From the NCBI GenBank assembly GCA_963844325.1, contig CAWJNV010000001.1, forward strand, positions 1,612,001-1,676,000: a DNA stretch of 64,000 bases, written 5' to 3'. This document shows, one piece after another, positions 51,132 through 60,554 of the stretch. How positions within the stretch are numbered: position 1 is the first letter of the stretch; each line of letters starts with the position of its first letter. The notes beneath the pieces are model-generated. The model ran no database searches. It was not told the origin of the DNA and worked only from the letters and a program-made list of their open reading frames with translations. Position numbers and translations under genes: made by a program. The DNA is from CADCTQ01 sp963844325. Lineage in GTDB: Bacteria; Bacteroidota; Bacteroidia; Cytophagales; 172606-1.

Positions 51132-53522
51132 ATGGATCCATCTGCTCCTTTTATATCCGAAAACCAGGATTTTGACTTTCGCCGCATCATCCGGCTGCTT
51201 ATCGGCCATTGGTGGCTCCTCGCGGGCTGCCTGGCCCTGGGCCTGGGCATTGCCAACTTGTACAACCGGTACGCCCAACCCGTGTACAGCGCGGCCGGCT
51301 CCATCATTGTAAAAGACGAGTCTTCCAATTCGCTGGGCCAGGACGCCGCCCAGTTGCAGCAGTTCGACATTTTCAAGGGCAAAAAGAACCTCTCCACCGA
51401 AATCGAGATCATCAAGTCGCAGAGCGTGGTGGAGCGGGCCGTCAATGCCATGGACAGTGCCTTCGTGCACGTGTCGTACTTTGCCAAGGGCCGGCTCAAA
51501 ACCACCGACCTCTACAAAGATTCTCCCTTCGTGGTAGCAATGGATTCCCTGTACCCGCAAGCCTACGGGCGGCCTTTCTTCCTCCAGTTTAACGGCAAAG
51601 GCGGGTACGATCTTTCATTCGGCGAAGAAGACACCACCCTGCCCCAGACGTACCGCGTGGGCGATACGGTGCGCAACGCCTTTGGCCGCTTCCGGGTGCT
51701 GCTCAACCCGGCGCGGGGCCGCACCACCGACGCGGCCACCACGTATTACTTCATCCCGCATCATCCTTCCACGCCGGTGGCCGTGTTCCGGAACAAGGTG
51801 GGGGCTTTCCGGCCCAGTGAAGAGACCTCAATCTTGTTCATTACCTGCCAGGACGAAGTACCCGAACGGGCCATGGACTTCGTGAACACGCTGATCGACG
51901 AGTACACCAAGCGGGGCATGGACGAAAAGTCGAACGTGGCCCGCAACACTATCAAATTCATTGACCGGCAACTCGACCAGACCCGTGATTCGGTGTCGTA
52001 CTGGGAAGGCGTGATCGAAAATTTTAAAAAAACCCGCGGCATCGTAAACCTGACGCCCGACTTCACGCTGGAGAAGTTTACCAACTACGACAACCGCCGG
52101 CTCGAACTGCGGCTGCAATTGAACGCGTTGGATTCCCTGGAAGGGCAAATCCGGCAGGGGAAAGACGCCAGCGTCATTTCCACCTCGAACCTGGGCACCC
52201 AGGATTCGCGCTTCAGCAGCAGCCTGGCGCAGCTGAACGAACTCGAAACCGCCCGCAAAGCCCTGCTGGCCTATGCCACGCCCGATAACCCGAAGGTGCT
52301 GGCGGCCAACAAGAAGATTGAACTGCTCCGCAGCAAACTGTACGAAGACCTGGGCAGCTACCGCGACGCCCTTGAAAACAACGTGCAAACCATCAGCAAG
52401 GCCATTGGCGGCTTTGAAAGCGCCCTCCACAAAGTGCCCGAAACCGAAAGGGAGTACATCGGCATCCAGCGCAAGTACAACCTGGCGTCCAATACGTACC
52501 AGTTTCTGCTCCAGGAACGGTCGCGGGCCAGCATTGCCGAAGCGGCCACGGTGTCGGACGTGCTGGCGCTGGACTACGCGGGCCTGCCGGGCGAACCGAT
52601 TAAACCCAAGCGGAGCCTCGCCTACATCATCGGCGTTTTCGTGGCCCTCACCCTTTCGATCAGCTTCATCTTCGTGCGCGACCTGCTCGACGATACCATT
52701 GCCGACGCCGACCAGGTAGAAAGGCTGATCCGGGTGCCCGTGCTGGGCACGGTGAGCCACGCCCACAACACCAAGGGACACAGCCTGGTGGTGGCCGACA
52801 AGCCCAAATCCGCCGTGGCCGAGTCGTTCCGGTCCATCCGCACCAACCTCCAGTTCCTGGCCAGCGGCACCAGCCACAAGGTAGTGGTGGTTACGTCTAC
52901 GGTGGGCGGCGAGGGCAAAACCTTCTTCTCCATCAACGTGTCGGCCATTCTGGCCCTGCTGGGCAAGCGGGTGCTGCTCATCGGCCTGGACCTGCGCAAG
53001 CCGCAACTGCACCGCGAACTAGGCATTCCCGCCGATGTGGGCGTCACCAAGGTGCTCATTGGGAAAGCAACGGCGCAAGAGGTGATCTTCAAAACGGCCG
53101 TGGAAGGCTTTGACGTAATGCCGGCCGGCGCCATTCCGCCCAACCCCTCGGAGCTGATCACGAGTGACGCGATGAAAAACCTCTTGCAGGAGCTGAAGCC
53201 CAAATACGATTACATCTTCCTCGACACGCCGCCGATTGGCCTGGTAACCGACGCCCTGGTGGCCATGGCGTATTCCGACATCAACATTTACCTGCTCCGC
53301 CAGAAAAAATCCAAGCGGGCTTTCCTCAACGCCATCAGCAAGCTGTACCAGGACCAGACCATTAAGAACATTGCCGTGGTGCTCAACGACGTGAAAGCCC
53401 GTTCGTACGGCAACAGCTACGGGTACGGGTACGGCTACGGGTACGGCTACTACGAGGAGGAATCGGCACGCCTGCCCAGACTGAGGGGTTGGTTAAAAAG
53501 ACTGGCGCCCTTCGCAAACTAA
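51132..53522 (+). CDS. Wzc-type polysaccharide co-polymerase and BY-kinase
   Basis: A 796-residue inner-membrane protein. An N-terminal Wzz/GNVR region has one helix near residue 27 and another near 497-517, flanking a long periplasmic coiled-coil segment (about 250-460). The cytoplasmic tyrosine-kinase domain has Walker A GGEGKT (592-597), Walker A' VLLIGLDLRKP and Walker B YIFLDTPP. Such proteins control chain length and export through cycles of autophosphorylation. The tail has a run of alternating Tyr and Gly (about 760-776) giving at least eight tyrosines, encoded by a 6-bp tandem repeat. It pairs with the Wza-like gene upstream and wecB downstream. Confidence 0.95.
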   Translation: MDPSAPFISENQDFDFRRIIRLLIGHWWLLAGCLALGLGIANLYNRYAQPVYSAAGSIIVKDESSNSLGQDAAQLQQFDIFKGKKNLSTEIEIIKSQSVVERAVNAMDSAFVHVSYFAKGRLKTTDLYKDSPFVVAMDSLYPQAYGRPFFLQFNGKGGYDLSFGEEDTTLPQTYRVGDTVRNAFGRFRVLLNPARGRTTDAATTYYFIPHHPSTPVAVFRNKVGAFRPSEETSILFITCQDEVPERAMDFVNTLIDEYTKRGMDEKSNVARNTIKFIDRQLDQTRDSVSYWEGVIENFKKTRGIVNLTPDFTLEKFTNYDNRRLELRLQLNALDSLEGQIRQGKDASVISTSNLGTQDSRFSSSLAQLNELETARKALLAYATPDNPKVLAANKKIELLRSKLYEDLGSYRDALENNVQTISKAIGGFESALHKVPETEREYIGIQRKYNLASNTYQFLLQERSRASIAEAATVSDVLALDYAGLPGEPIKPKRSLAYIIGVFVALTLSISFIFVRDLLDDTIADADQVERLIRVPVLGTVSHAHNTKGHSLVVADKPKSAVAESFRSIRTNLQFLASGTSHKVVVVTSTVGGEGKTFFSINVSAILALLGKRVLLIGLDLRKPQLHRELGIPADVGVTKVLIGKATAQEVIFKTAVEGFDVMPAGAIPPNPSELITSDAMKNLLQELKPKYDYIFLDTPPIGLVTDALVAMAYSDINIYLLRQKKSKRAFLNAISKLYQDQTIKNIAVVLNDVKARSYGNSYGYGYGYGYGYYEEESARLPRLRGWLKRLAPFAN
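53421..53450 (+). repeat. hexamer tandem repeat encoding the Tyr-Gly tail
   Basis: Five copies of GGGTAC or GGCTAC within the Wzc-like gene. Each adds one Gly-Tyr pair to the phosphorylation tail. Copy number could vary by slippage without a frameshift. Confidence 0.85.
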
Positions 53523-53573
53523 TACCAGGACGAAAAGGATCAGCGGGACCACTTAGAGGACATTTGTAGCAAT

Positions 53574-54662
53574 ATGAAAATACTAACGGTAGTAGGCACC
53601 AGGCCTAACATCATCAAAATCACCCAGTTTGGCCGGGTGGCGGCGGCGTACCCCGGTGTGCAGCACCGGTTGCTGCACACCGGGCAGCACTACAACCACA
53701 ACATGAGCGACGTGTTCTTCGAGGAACTGGGGTTGCCGCAGCCCGACTATGCCCTCCGGATGAGCAAGCAGGGCGTGGTGCCGCAACTGGCCGAGATGAT
53801 GCAGGGCATTGAAGGCGTGGTGCAGGCGTACCGGCCCGACCTGATGGCCGTGGTCGGCGACGTAAACTCCACCCTGGCGGCGGCGCTGGTGGCCAACAAG
53901 ACGGGGGTGCGGTTGGCCCACGTGGAAAGCGGGCTGCGAAGCCGTGACCGCTCCATGCCCGAAGAGAACAACCGCATGCTGACCGACGCCATTACCGACC
54001 TGTTTTTCGTAACGGAAGAAGACGGTCGCCGGAACCTGCTGGCCGAGGGCAAGCCCGAAAGCGCCATCCACTTTGTGGGCAACACCATGATCGATACCCT
54101 GGTGGCTTACGACGCGCAGATCAGGCAGTCGTCCATCCTAAAGCGTCTGGGCCTGGCGCCGCAGGCTTACGCATTGATGACCATGCACCGGCCCGGCAAC
54201 GTGGATGCCCGCGAAGGGCTCGAAAAGCTGATTGCCACCATCGACAGCCTGACTGAAGCCGACACAATCGTATTTCCCGTGCACCCGCGTACCCTCAACC
54301 GGCTCAACGAATTCAACCTTTTCGACCGCATCGAACGCAACCGGCGGCTGATTCTGATGGAGCCCGCCGGGTACCTCGATTTTCAGCACCTGGTGTTGCA
54401 CGCCCGGTACGTAATTACCGACAGCGGGGGCATCCAGGAAGAGACCACGTTCCGGCGGGTGCCTTGCCTGACGCTACGGCCCAACACCGAACGGCCCTCC
54501 ACCCTCACGACGGGGTCAAACACCCTGCTCGGATTCGATACCGGCAAGATCCGAGAGACCGTGGCTTCGATCCACGCGGGCACCTATAAGTCCTGCGGAG
54601 TGCCGCCCTGTTGGGACGGCCAGGCCACCGAGCGGATTTTTGCCGTGCTCAACGGGCATTAA
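53574..54662 (+). CDS. wecB: UDP-N-acetylglucosamine 2-epimerase (non-hydrolysing)
   Basis: Interconverts UDP-GlcNAc and UDP-ManNAc in the cytoplasm. The 362-residue GT-B-fold protein has VVGTRPNIIK at the N-terminus, HTGQHY, VGDVNSTLA, HVESGLRSRD, MTMHRPGNVD and the C-terminal SGGIQEE motif, all in family order. It is 51 bases downstream of the BY-kinase, so it belongs to the polysaccharide operon. The last two codons lie within a perfect 25-bp inverted repeat. Confidence 0.94.
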   Translation: MKILTVVGTRPNIIKITQFGRVAAAYPGVQHRLLHTGQHYNHNMSDVFFEELGLPQPDYALRMSKQGVVPQLAEMMQGIEGVVQAYRPDLMAVVGDVNSTLAAALVANKTGVRLAHVESGLRSRDRSMPEENNRMLTDAITDLFFVTEEDGRRNLLAEGKPESAIHFVGNTMIDTLVAYDAQIRQSSILKRLGLAPQAYALMTMHRPGNVDAREGLEKLIATIDSLTEADTIVFPVHPRTLNRLNEFNLFDRIERNRRLILMEPAGYLDFQHLVLHARYVITDSGGIQEETTFRRVPCLTLRPNTERPSTLTTGSNTLLGFDTGKIRETVASIHAGTYKSCGVPPCWDGQATERIFAVLNGH

Positions 54663-54709
54663 AACCCACTGGGGCAAGCGTCCACGCTTGCCCCAGTGGG
54701 TTTTAATGC
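54656..54709. terminator. perfect 25-bp bidirectional terminator
   Basis: An exact inverted repeat, 54656-54680 with 54685-54709, and a 4-base loop. It begins inside the last codons of wecB and serves the convergent methylmalonyl-CoA epimerase gene as well. Stretches of A on the left and T on the right give U-tracts in both directions. Confidence 0.92.
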
Positions 54710-54724
54710 ATCCTCCTGCGTGGT

Positions 54725-55132
54725 TTATTCCGGGCGGCGTTCCTGGCACAGCTCCACCAGCACGCCGCCGGTGCTTTTGGGGTGCAGAAAGCAAACCAGT
54801 TTGTTGTCGGCGCCGGGTTTGGGGGTTTCGTTGATGACTTGGAACCCTTCGGCCCGCAGCCGCTCCATTTCGGCGTGGATGTCGGCCACTTCAAAGGCAA
54901 TGTGGTGAATGCCTTCGCCCTTTTTGCTGATGAATTTGGCAATGGCGCTTTCCCCGTGGGTGGCTTCCAGCAATTCGATCTTGCTTTCGCCGATCTTGAA
55001 GAAAGAAGTTACTACGCCTTCGGAGGCCACTTCCTCCACCTTGTAGGGCTTGGCGCCCAGCAGCCGCTCAAACAGGGCTTCGGACGCCTCGCGGTTTTGC
55101 ACGGCAATGCCAATGTGTTCCAGTCGGATCAT
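54725..55132 (-). CDS. mce: methylmalonyl-CoA epimerase
   Basis: Converts between the (R) and (S) forms of methylmalonyl-CoA in propionate/succinate metabolism. The 135-residue glyoxalase-fold (VOC) protein has the metal ligands His6 (LEHIGIAV), the His pair in GIHHIAFEV, and the C-terminal Glu in VLVELCQ. The central ESKIELLEATHGES segment is typical of the family. The start at 55132 (MIRLEHIGIAV) is clear. It is convergent with wecB and divergent from the IscA-like gene. Confidence 0.94.
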   Translation of the reverse strand: MIRLEHIGIAVQNREASEALFERLLGAKPYKVEEVASEGVVTSFFKIGESKIELLEATHGESAIAKFISKKGEGIHHIAFEVADIHAEMERLRAEGFQVINETPKPGADNKLVCFLHPKSTGGVLVELCQERRPE

Positions 55133-55321
55133 AATACAGCTTGGTGATAAAGTCCCATGTACGGGGCAGTCGGGCAAGAAGTTCAGGCAAAACATGAGTC
55201 CGCTCCGGCGGCACGTACGGGGGGCCTAGGGCCGGTGCAGGCGCCGCGGCGGGATTGTTTGACCGGGCGGAACTTTTGCTTTACCTTCGTGATTATATAA
55301 ACGACTAACAGCAATATCGTT

Positions 55322-55648
55322 ATGATAAGCGTCACCGAAAAAGCCAAAGATAAGATTATGGAACTCCGTCAGAAGGACAAACTGGCTGACGATCACAACA
55401 TTCGCGTGGCCGTACGGGGCGGCGGCTGCTCCGGCCTCATGTACGACCTGGCTTTCGACAGCGCCTCCAAGCCCGGCGACGAAGTGTTCGAGGACAAAGG
55501 CATCAAAATCCTGGTTGACAAAAAGAGCTTACTTTACCTGCTGGGCACCCAGCTTGACTTCTCCGACGGGCTCAATGGCAAGGGCTTCCAGTTCGTCAAC
55601 CCCAATGCCTCCCGCACCTGCGGCTGCGGCGAAAGCTTCTCGGTGTAA
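55322..55648 (+). CDS. HesB/IscA-type iron-sulfur cluster assembly protein
   Basis: A 108-residue A-type carrier that receives Fe-S clusters and passes them on. The three ligands are Cys36 (GGGCSGL), Cys100 and Cys102 (TCGCGESF). Length and spacing match IscA/ErpA. No isc or suf genes are in the window, so it is not given one of these names. A strong terminator follows. Confidence 0.93.
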   Translation: MISVTEKAKDKIMELRQKDKLADDHNIRVAVRGGGCSGLMYDLAFDSASKPGDEVFEDKGIKILVDKKSLLYLLGTQLDFSDGLNGKGFQFVNPNASRTCGCGESFSV

Positions 55649-55684
55649 GACAAACTTCTAGCGTCCGGCTCCCGGATTTTCCCA

Positions 55685-55715
55685 CCCCCACCCGCCACGG
55701 ATGGGGGTTTTTTTT
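55685..55715 (+). terminator. rho-independent terminator after the IscA-like gene
   Basis: CCCCCA (55685-55690) pairs with TGGGGG (55702-55707), followed by eight T residues (55708-55715), 37 bases after the stop codon. Confidence 0.88.
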
Positions 55716-56014
55716 GCCCGTTTTTTCACCAAAGTGCCCTGGTAAGCCATTACCGGGGCACTTCCCGTTGCCCCTCCAGGTAAGGCATTGGGGCGGAGTG
55801 ACACATTTTCACTGACCGTACTTCTTGTGTAGACTTTCCCTCCTTCCGAATCCGGCGCGGGCTTAGCGGCTGTGCGGCGCATCAGCAAGCCTCAAAAGCG
55901 CCTAATCATCTGGTACTGAGTTGTCCCCCCCACCCTGGTTGCTGCGCTCTACGGCGCGTTGCGGCGGAAAAAGCGGCATTCCTTACGCCTTTGCCATCCG
56001 GGCCGGAAAAGGAA
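55716..56014. other. non-coding gap with a 14-bp hairpin
   Basis: No gene supported. A hairpin with a 14-bp stem (AAGTGCCC at 55732 pairing with GGGCACTT ending at 55763, closed by GGTAA/TTACC and a 4-base loop) lacks a T-run on either strand and so is not an ordinary terminator. The rest shows no recognisable feature. Confidence 0.45.
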
Positions 56015-56044
56015 TTTACGGGTGCCCTGCCGGCAATAGCTTTG
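56015..56044 (+). promoter_or_regulatory. promoter of the porin gene
   Basis: TTTA (56015-56018), an 18-base spacer and TAGCTTTG (56037-56044), a perfect -7 match, 35 bases before the ATG. It is the clearest two-part Bacteroidota promoter in the window. Confidence 0.6.
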
Positions 56045-56079
56045 CGACCCATAAACACTATTTATTCTCAAGTTCATTT

Positions 56080-56787
56080 ATGAAACATGCACTACTGATG
56101 GCGCTTCTGGTACTGGCGGCTGCTACGCTGAAAGCCCAGAGTCCAATCGGGTATGGTGTCAAGGCAGGAACTACGTTCAGTAGTTTTTCGCGCAGCCAGC
56201 CCCACACCGGAAGCAAGTTGGGCTTTACGGCCGGTGTTTTCGGAAACTACCAATTCTCGGATCTGCTTGGCGTGCAGGTAGAAGCGGCGTACTTTCAGCA
56301 AGGTGGTTCCTTTACCCAGTTCACGGACGACAGCCGTTTTTACGGGGAAAGCCAGTATTTCTTCAAGAATGTAACGACCAGCCGCGTCACCCTGCACAAT
56401 GTGGAAGTACCCGTACTGTTGCGGGTAAGCATTCCCACCCAGTCGGAAGTAAAGCCCCGGTTTTTCGCAGGACCCTCCGTCGGGTTTAACCTCGGAGCAA
56501 CCGAAAGGTACGAACGTACGGGCGAATTGGGCGGCGGCTCCCGCGTGTACGCTACCGCCTCGGGCCGCGACAACGTTACTTCCCAATACAACCTGTACCA
56601 GTTTGGTGCCACGGCCGGCTTCGGCCTGGAAATGCCCTTCTTCGGCGAACACAAACTGCTGGTGGATGCCCGTTACCGCTACGGCGTGAACGCCGCCAAG
56701 AACACCTTCAGCTACATTGACTTCAACCGCGTGTCGGGCAAACTGCACACCGACTCAGTCGTGTTCACCGTCGGTTTCGGCTTCTGA
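56080..56787 (+). CDS. outer-membrane beta-barrel porin-family protein
   Basis: A 235-residue outer-membrane protein. The signal peptide (1-20) ends near LKAQ. The mature part is a small barrel of the OMP_b-brl_2/porin family: it starts YGVKAGTTFSSFS, has strands such as VQVEAAYFQQGG and FGLEMPFFGEHKLLVDARYRYG, and ends with an aromatic VGFGF. The function is unknown; such barrels are common in this phylum. The lipoprotein gene follows 75 bases later and may be co-transcribed. Confidence 0.85.
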   Translation: MKHALLMALLVLAAATLKAQSPIGYGVKAGTTFSSFSRSQPHTGSKLGFTAGVFGNYQFSDLLGVQVEAAYFQQGGSFTQFTDDSRFYGESQYFFKNVTTSRVTLHNVEVPVLLRVSIPTQSEVKPRFFAGPSVGFNLGATERYERTGELGGGSRVYATASGRDNVTSQYNLYQFGATAGFGLEMPFFGEHKLLVDARYRYGVNAAKNTFSYIDFNRVSGKLHTDSVVFTVGFGF

Positions 56788-56862
56788 TCCCTCCCTTTTG
56801 AGCCATTCAAATCCATACATAACTAAACAATCAGTACATCAATTTCCAATTTCAATTCGATT

Positions 56863-58044
56863 ATGAAAAAGCGCACGATTTACTCCTGGATGCTTAGCTT
56901 GAGTCTGCTGGCCGGTAGCATTACGCTGAACTCCTGCCGCGATACGTTTACCGAGGAGCAGGTATTGAAGGAGCAACAAACGATTGACCTCGCCATCACT
57001 GCATTTGACCGCTACGAGAACAAAGGCCTGGCCGGCGCCACGGTTTCTTTCCAGCAGGACGGCCAGAAGGTGGAGCAGACGACCAACGAACTCGGGGTAG
57101 CCAACTTCGGCGACGTAAAGATCGGCTCCAACCTCATCGTAACGATCACCAAAGACGGCTTTGCCACCACGCGGCAGACCATCAGCACGATGGTAGATAA
57201 CTTCCGCGTAAGCCAGCTTTCCAGAACGGCCGACATGTACGCCCTCAACGGCATCAGCACGGCCATCATCCGGGGCAAGGCAGAAATCGAAACCGACGTT
57301 ACCAACAATAAACCGGAAACCGTTCCCGCCAATACGCCGGTAGAAGCCTACATGAAGCTGGACGGCCCCAATGGCATCAACGAAATCAGCATCAAAGGCC
57401 AGGTGGACGCAAACGGCATGTATTCCCTCAAGGTACCGGCTACCAAGGAAGGCCTGACGTACAAACTGATTTTCCCGACCCTCGAACTGGACCAGAAGAT
57501 TGCCAAGAACGCCAACCAGGGCGAAACCAAGTGGTTTCCGGAAGTGTTGCCCACCGTTGAGAACATCAAGACCGTGTTTGCTACTTCGGGAGCCGGCCTG
57601 ACGGTTCCCTCCGTAATGCGGCCGGTGTACGCCCTGGCAACGCCCAACGGCACGGATGCAACCGTTACCAAGCGGCCGGCCACCATCTGGGTAAACATTG
57701 CCAGCGACGGCACCCTGCAGAACGTCTACATTGAAGATGCCGGCAACGGTTACACGGGAATCGTAACGCTTGACATTCAGTCTTTGCTCGGCGGCTCGGG
57801 TGCGGTGGTGAAGGTACAGTCCATGAACGGGCAGTTGACGGGCCCGGTTACTTACGAAAGCCGCGGCTCGGGTTATCCGCCCATTGAGGAAGCCAACCTG
57901 ATCCACCGGGCGGAGAACGTTGGGAACAACTCCGGCATCATCAACCCCCGGTTTACCCCGGACGTAGCCACCAAATCGGGTGACATTAAAATAATTAACG
58001 TACACTACGGTACGGGTACCAACCGGGCGACTGAGATCCGGTAG
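56863..58044 (+). CDS. hypothetical lipoprotein with Ig/CarboxypepD-like N-terminal domain
   Basis: A 393-residue lipoprotein. The signal peptide ends in TLNSC (Cys25). Residues about 45-115 resemble a carboxypeptidase-regulatory/Ig-type fold (KGLAGATVSFQQDGQKVEQTT, GVANFGDVKIGS, ITKDGFATTR), and a second similar segment may follow at 125-205. The remaining part is beta-rich and unrecognised, with repeated GSGYP and GNGYTG turns. It likely sits at the envelope next to the porin encoded upstream. No function can be given. A hairpin terminator follows. Confidence 0.72.
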   Translation: MKKRTIYSWMLSLSLLAGSITLNSCRDTFTEEQVLKEQQTIDLAITAFDRYENKGLAGATVSFQQDGQKVEQTTNELGVANFGDVKIGSNLIVTITKDGFATTRQTISTMVDNFRVSQLSRTADMYALNGISTAIIRGKAEIETDVTNNKPETVPANTPVEAYMKLDGPNGINEISIKGQVDANGMYSLKVPATKEGLTYKLIFPTLELDQKIAKNANQGETKWFPEVLPTVENIKTVFATSGAGLTVPSVMRPVYALATPNGTDATVTKRPATIWVNIASDGTLQNVYIEDAGNGYTGIVTLDIQSLLGGSGAVVKVQSMNGQLTGPVTYESRGSGYPPIEEANLIHRAENVGNNSGIINPRFTPDVATKSGDIKIINVHYGTGTNRATEIR

Positions 58045-58069
58045 TGGTTAGGCAAGTCTCCAAGTGCAG

Positions 58070-58096
58070 AAAGAGTCCGGTTACCCCGGGCTCTTT
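58070..58096 (+). terminator. hairpin terminator after the lipoprotein gene
   Basis: AAAGAGtCCGG (58070-58080) pairs with CCGGgCTCTTT (58086-58096), with T residues in the closing arm. It lies 25 bases after the stop. Confidence 0.65.
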
Positions 58097-58224
58097 CGCC
58101 GTTTGAGGGGTTGTACCTGGAGGCACACGCCGGGCGGTTATAATAACGCTTCCGGGTTTTTCTTTCCCCGGTTTTCCCCCCAATTTCTCGTAACTTGCAG
58201 GTTCATTGAACTTGGCTGGTTGCT

Positions 58225-60459
58225 ATGGAATTGGAATATTTAGAAGGCCTGAATGAGCCACAGCGCGAAGCTGTTCTGCAGACGGAAGGACCGCTGATGA
58301 TTATTGCGGGGGCCGGCTCCGGTAAGACGCGGGTGCTTACCTACCGCATTTCGCACCTGATCAACCACGGCATTGATCCCTTTGCCATCCTGTCGCTTAC
58401 GTTTACCAACAAAGCCGCCGCCGAAATGCGCCAGCGCATCGAAAAGGTGGTGGGTCCCGAAGCCCGCAGCATCTGGATGGGCACGTTCCACTCCATTTTT
58501 GCCCGCATCCTCCGCATCGAGGCGCACCGCATTGGCTATACCCGCGATTTTTCCATCTACGACACCGACGATTCCAAGTCACTCATCCGGACGATCCTCA
58601 AGGAACTGAACCTCGACGACAAGGTGTACCGCGTGGGCACGGTGCTGCACCGCATCTCGATGGCTAAAAACAGCCTGATCTCGGTGAACGAATACCTGCG
58701 CAACGAAATCTTTAAGGCCGAAGACGAAGGCAACCGCGTGCCGGACATGGGCCGCGTGTACAAGACCTACCAGGAACGCCTGCTGAAGGCCAACGCGATG
58801 GATTTCGACGACCTGCTGTTCAACACCAACGTGCTCTTCCGCGACCACATCGACGTGCTCAACAAGTACCAGCAGAAGTTCCGGTACGTGATGGTGGACG
58901 AGTTTCAGGACACCAACGTGTCGCAGTACCTCATTACCCGTAAGATTGCGGCCGTGCACCAGAACATTTGCGTGGTGGGCGACGACGCCCAGAGCATCTA
59001 CGCGTTCCGGGGGGCCAACATCCAGAACATTCTCAACTTTGAGAAGGACTACCCCGAGCTGAAGGTCATCAAGCTGGAGCAGAACTACCGGTCTACCAAG
59101 ACCATCGTGCAGGCGGCCAACTCGGTCATCAACAAGAACAAGACGCAGCTGCGCAAGGCCGTGTGGACCGCCAACGAAGACGGCTCCCTCATCGACCTGA
59201 TCAAGGCCGGCTCCGACAACGAGGAAGGCGTGCTGATTGCCAACTCCATCTTCGAAGAGAAAATGCAGCATTCGCTCCGCAACAGCGACTTTGCCATTCT
59301 CTACCGCACCAACGCCCAGTCGCGGGCCTTTGAGGAGGCGCTGCGCCGCAAGAACATCAAGTACCGCATCGTGGGCGGCCTGTCGTTCTACCAGCGCAAG
59401 GAAATCAAGGACCTGGTGGCGTACCTGCGTTTTACCACCAACCAGAACGACGAAGAAGCCCTCAAGCGCATCATCAACCTGCCCAAGCGGGGCATTGGGG
59501 AAGGCACCATAGCTAAGATCATCGTGGCGGCCGGCGAAGCAGGCATGACCCTGTGGGAAGTGGTAAGCAACGCGGTGCCGTTGCTGGGTACCCGCCTGGC
59601 CGGGCCCATCGACACCTTTGCCACGCTCATCAAAAGCTTCCGGGTGCTCTCCGAACAGAAGGACGCCTACGAGACGGCGGCGCACATTGCCAAGGCTTCG
59701 GGGCTGCTCAAGGAACTGCACGAGGACAAAACCGTGGAGGGCCTGGCCCGCTTCGAAAACGTGCAGGCACTGCTCAACGCCATCAAGGAATTCGTGGACA
59801 ACCCCGAAAACGAGGACAAGAGCCTCAGCGCCTTCCTGCAAAGCGTGTCGCTGCTCACCAGCGCCGAAGACGACAAGGACACCGACCGCGACAAGGTGAC
59901 CATGATGACCATTCACATGGCCAAGGGGCTGGAGTTCAAGTACGTGTACATTGTGGGCCTGGAAGAAGACCTGTTTCCCTCGCAGATGATGCTCACCAGC
60001 CGGGCCGACCTGGAAGAAGAGCGGCGCCTGTTCTACGTAGCCATTACGCGGGCCGAAAAGAAGCTGACCCTGTCGTACGCCGAAACCCGCTACCAGTACG
60101 GGCGGCTGAAAAATTGCGAAGCGAGTCGTTTCCTCAAGGAAATTGACGGCGATTACCTGCGCACCAACCACAACCTGAGCAACCGCGAAGCCTACGTGAA
60201 CAGCTTCGTGCGAAACCTTACACCGCGCAAACCGCAGCAGATAAACGCCACCATCCACACGCCGTCGTCGGACTTTACGCCCAGCGACACCTCGCGGCTC
60301 GCCGAGGGCATGAAAGTAGAACACGCCAAGTTCGGCTTCGGCGTGGTGAAAGAGATCGACGCCAGCAGCAACGACCGCAAAGCCCGCATCTTTTTCGACA
60401 AAGCCGGCGAGAAGACGCTGTTGCTGAGCTTCGCCAAACTGCGGATCGTGGGGCCGTAG
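58225..60459 (+). CDS. UvrD/PcrA-type ATP-dependent DNA helicase
   Basis: A 744-residue superfamily 1A 3'-5' helicase. It has the Q-motif LNEPQREAV, Walker A AGAGSGKT (28-35), motif Ia LTFTNKAAAEM, Walker B/DExx in VMVDEFQDTN, motif III GDDAQSIYAFRGA, motif IV LEQNYRST, motif V MTIHMAKGLEF and motif VI VAITRAEKKL. The C-terminus (about 690-744) forms the PcrA-like Tudor domain, VEHAKFGFGVVKEI. It acts in nucleotide excision and mismatch repair and in clearing RecA or stalled polymerase. It cannot be assigned to uvrD or pcrA with certainty. Confidence 0.95.
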   Translation: MELEYLEGLNEPQREAVLQTEGPLMIIAGAGSGKTRVLTYRISHLINHGIDPFAILSLTFTNKAAAEMRQRIEKVVGPEARSIWMGTFHSIFARILRIEAHRIGYTRDFSIYDTDDSKSLIRTILKELNLDDKVYRVGTVLHRISMAKNSLISVNEYLRNEIFKAEDEGNRVPDMGRVYKTYQERLLKANAMDFDDLLFNTNVLFRDHIDVLNKYQQKFRYVMVDEFQDTNVSQYLITRKIAAVHQNICVVGDDAQSIYAFRGANIQNILNFEKDYPELKVIKLEQNYRSTKTIVQAANSVINKNKTQLRKAVWTANEDGSLIDLIKAGSDNEEGVLIANSIFEEKMQHSLRNSDFAILYRTNAQSRAFEEALRRKNIKYRIVGGLSFYQRKEIKDLVAYLRFTTNQNDEEALKRIINLPKRGIGEGTIAKIIVAAGEAGMTLWEVVSNAVPLLGTRLAGPIDTFATLIKSFRVLSEQKDAYETAAHIAKASGLLKELHEDKTVEGLARFENVQALLNAIKEFVDNPENEDKSLSAFLQSVSLLTSAEDDKDTDRDKVTMMTIHMAKGLEFKYVYIVGLEEDLFPSQMMLTSRADLEEERRLFYVAITRAEKKLTLSYAETRYQYGRLKNCEASRFLKEIDGDYLRTNHNLSNREAYVNSFVRNLTPRKPQQINATIHTPSSDFTPSDTSRLAEGMKVEHAKFGFGVVKEIDASSNDRKARIFFDKAGEKTLLLSFAKLRIVGP

Positions 60460-60554
60460 GAACTAAAAACAAAATTCATCGTTAATTCCCTAATTCTGAT
60501 TAGATTACCTTATTGTTTGACTTGTCACTAAAATTAAGCGTTGATAATTCCCCT

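Noticed and set aside
54656..54709. Perfect 25-bp inverted repeat as another GCGTA element
   Set aside because: Tight 4-base loop, no core motif, U-tracts on both strands and position between convergent genes all fit a bidirectional terminator.
58579..60324. 581-codon minus-strand frame opposite the helicase gene
   Set aside because: The plus strand carries all helicase motifs; the antisense product is His/Val/Gly-rich and featureless. The same judgement applies to 28100-29758 opposite purM.
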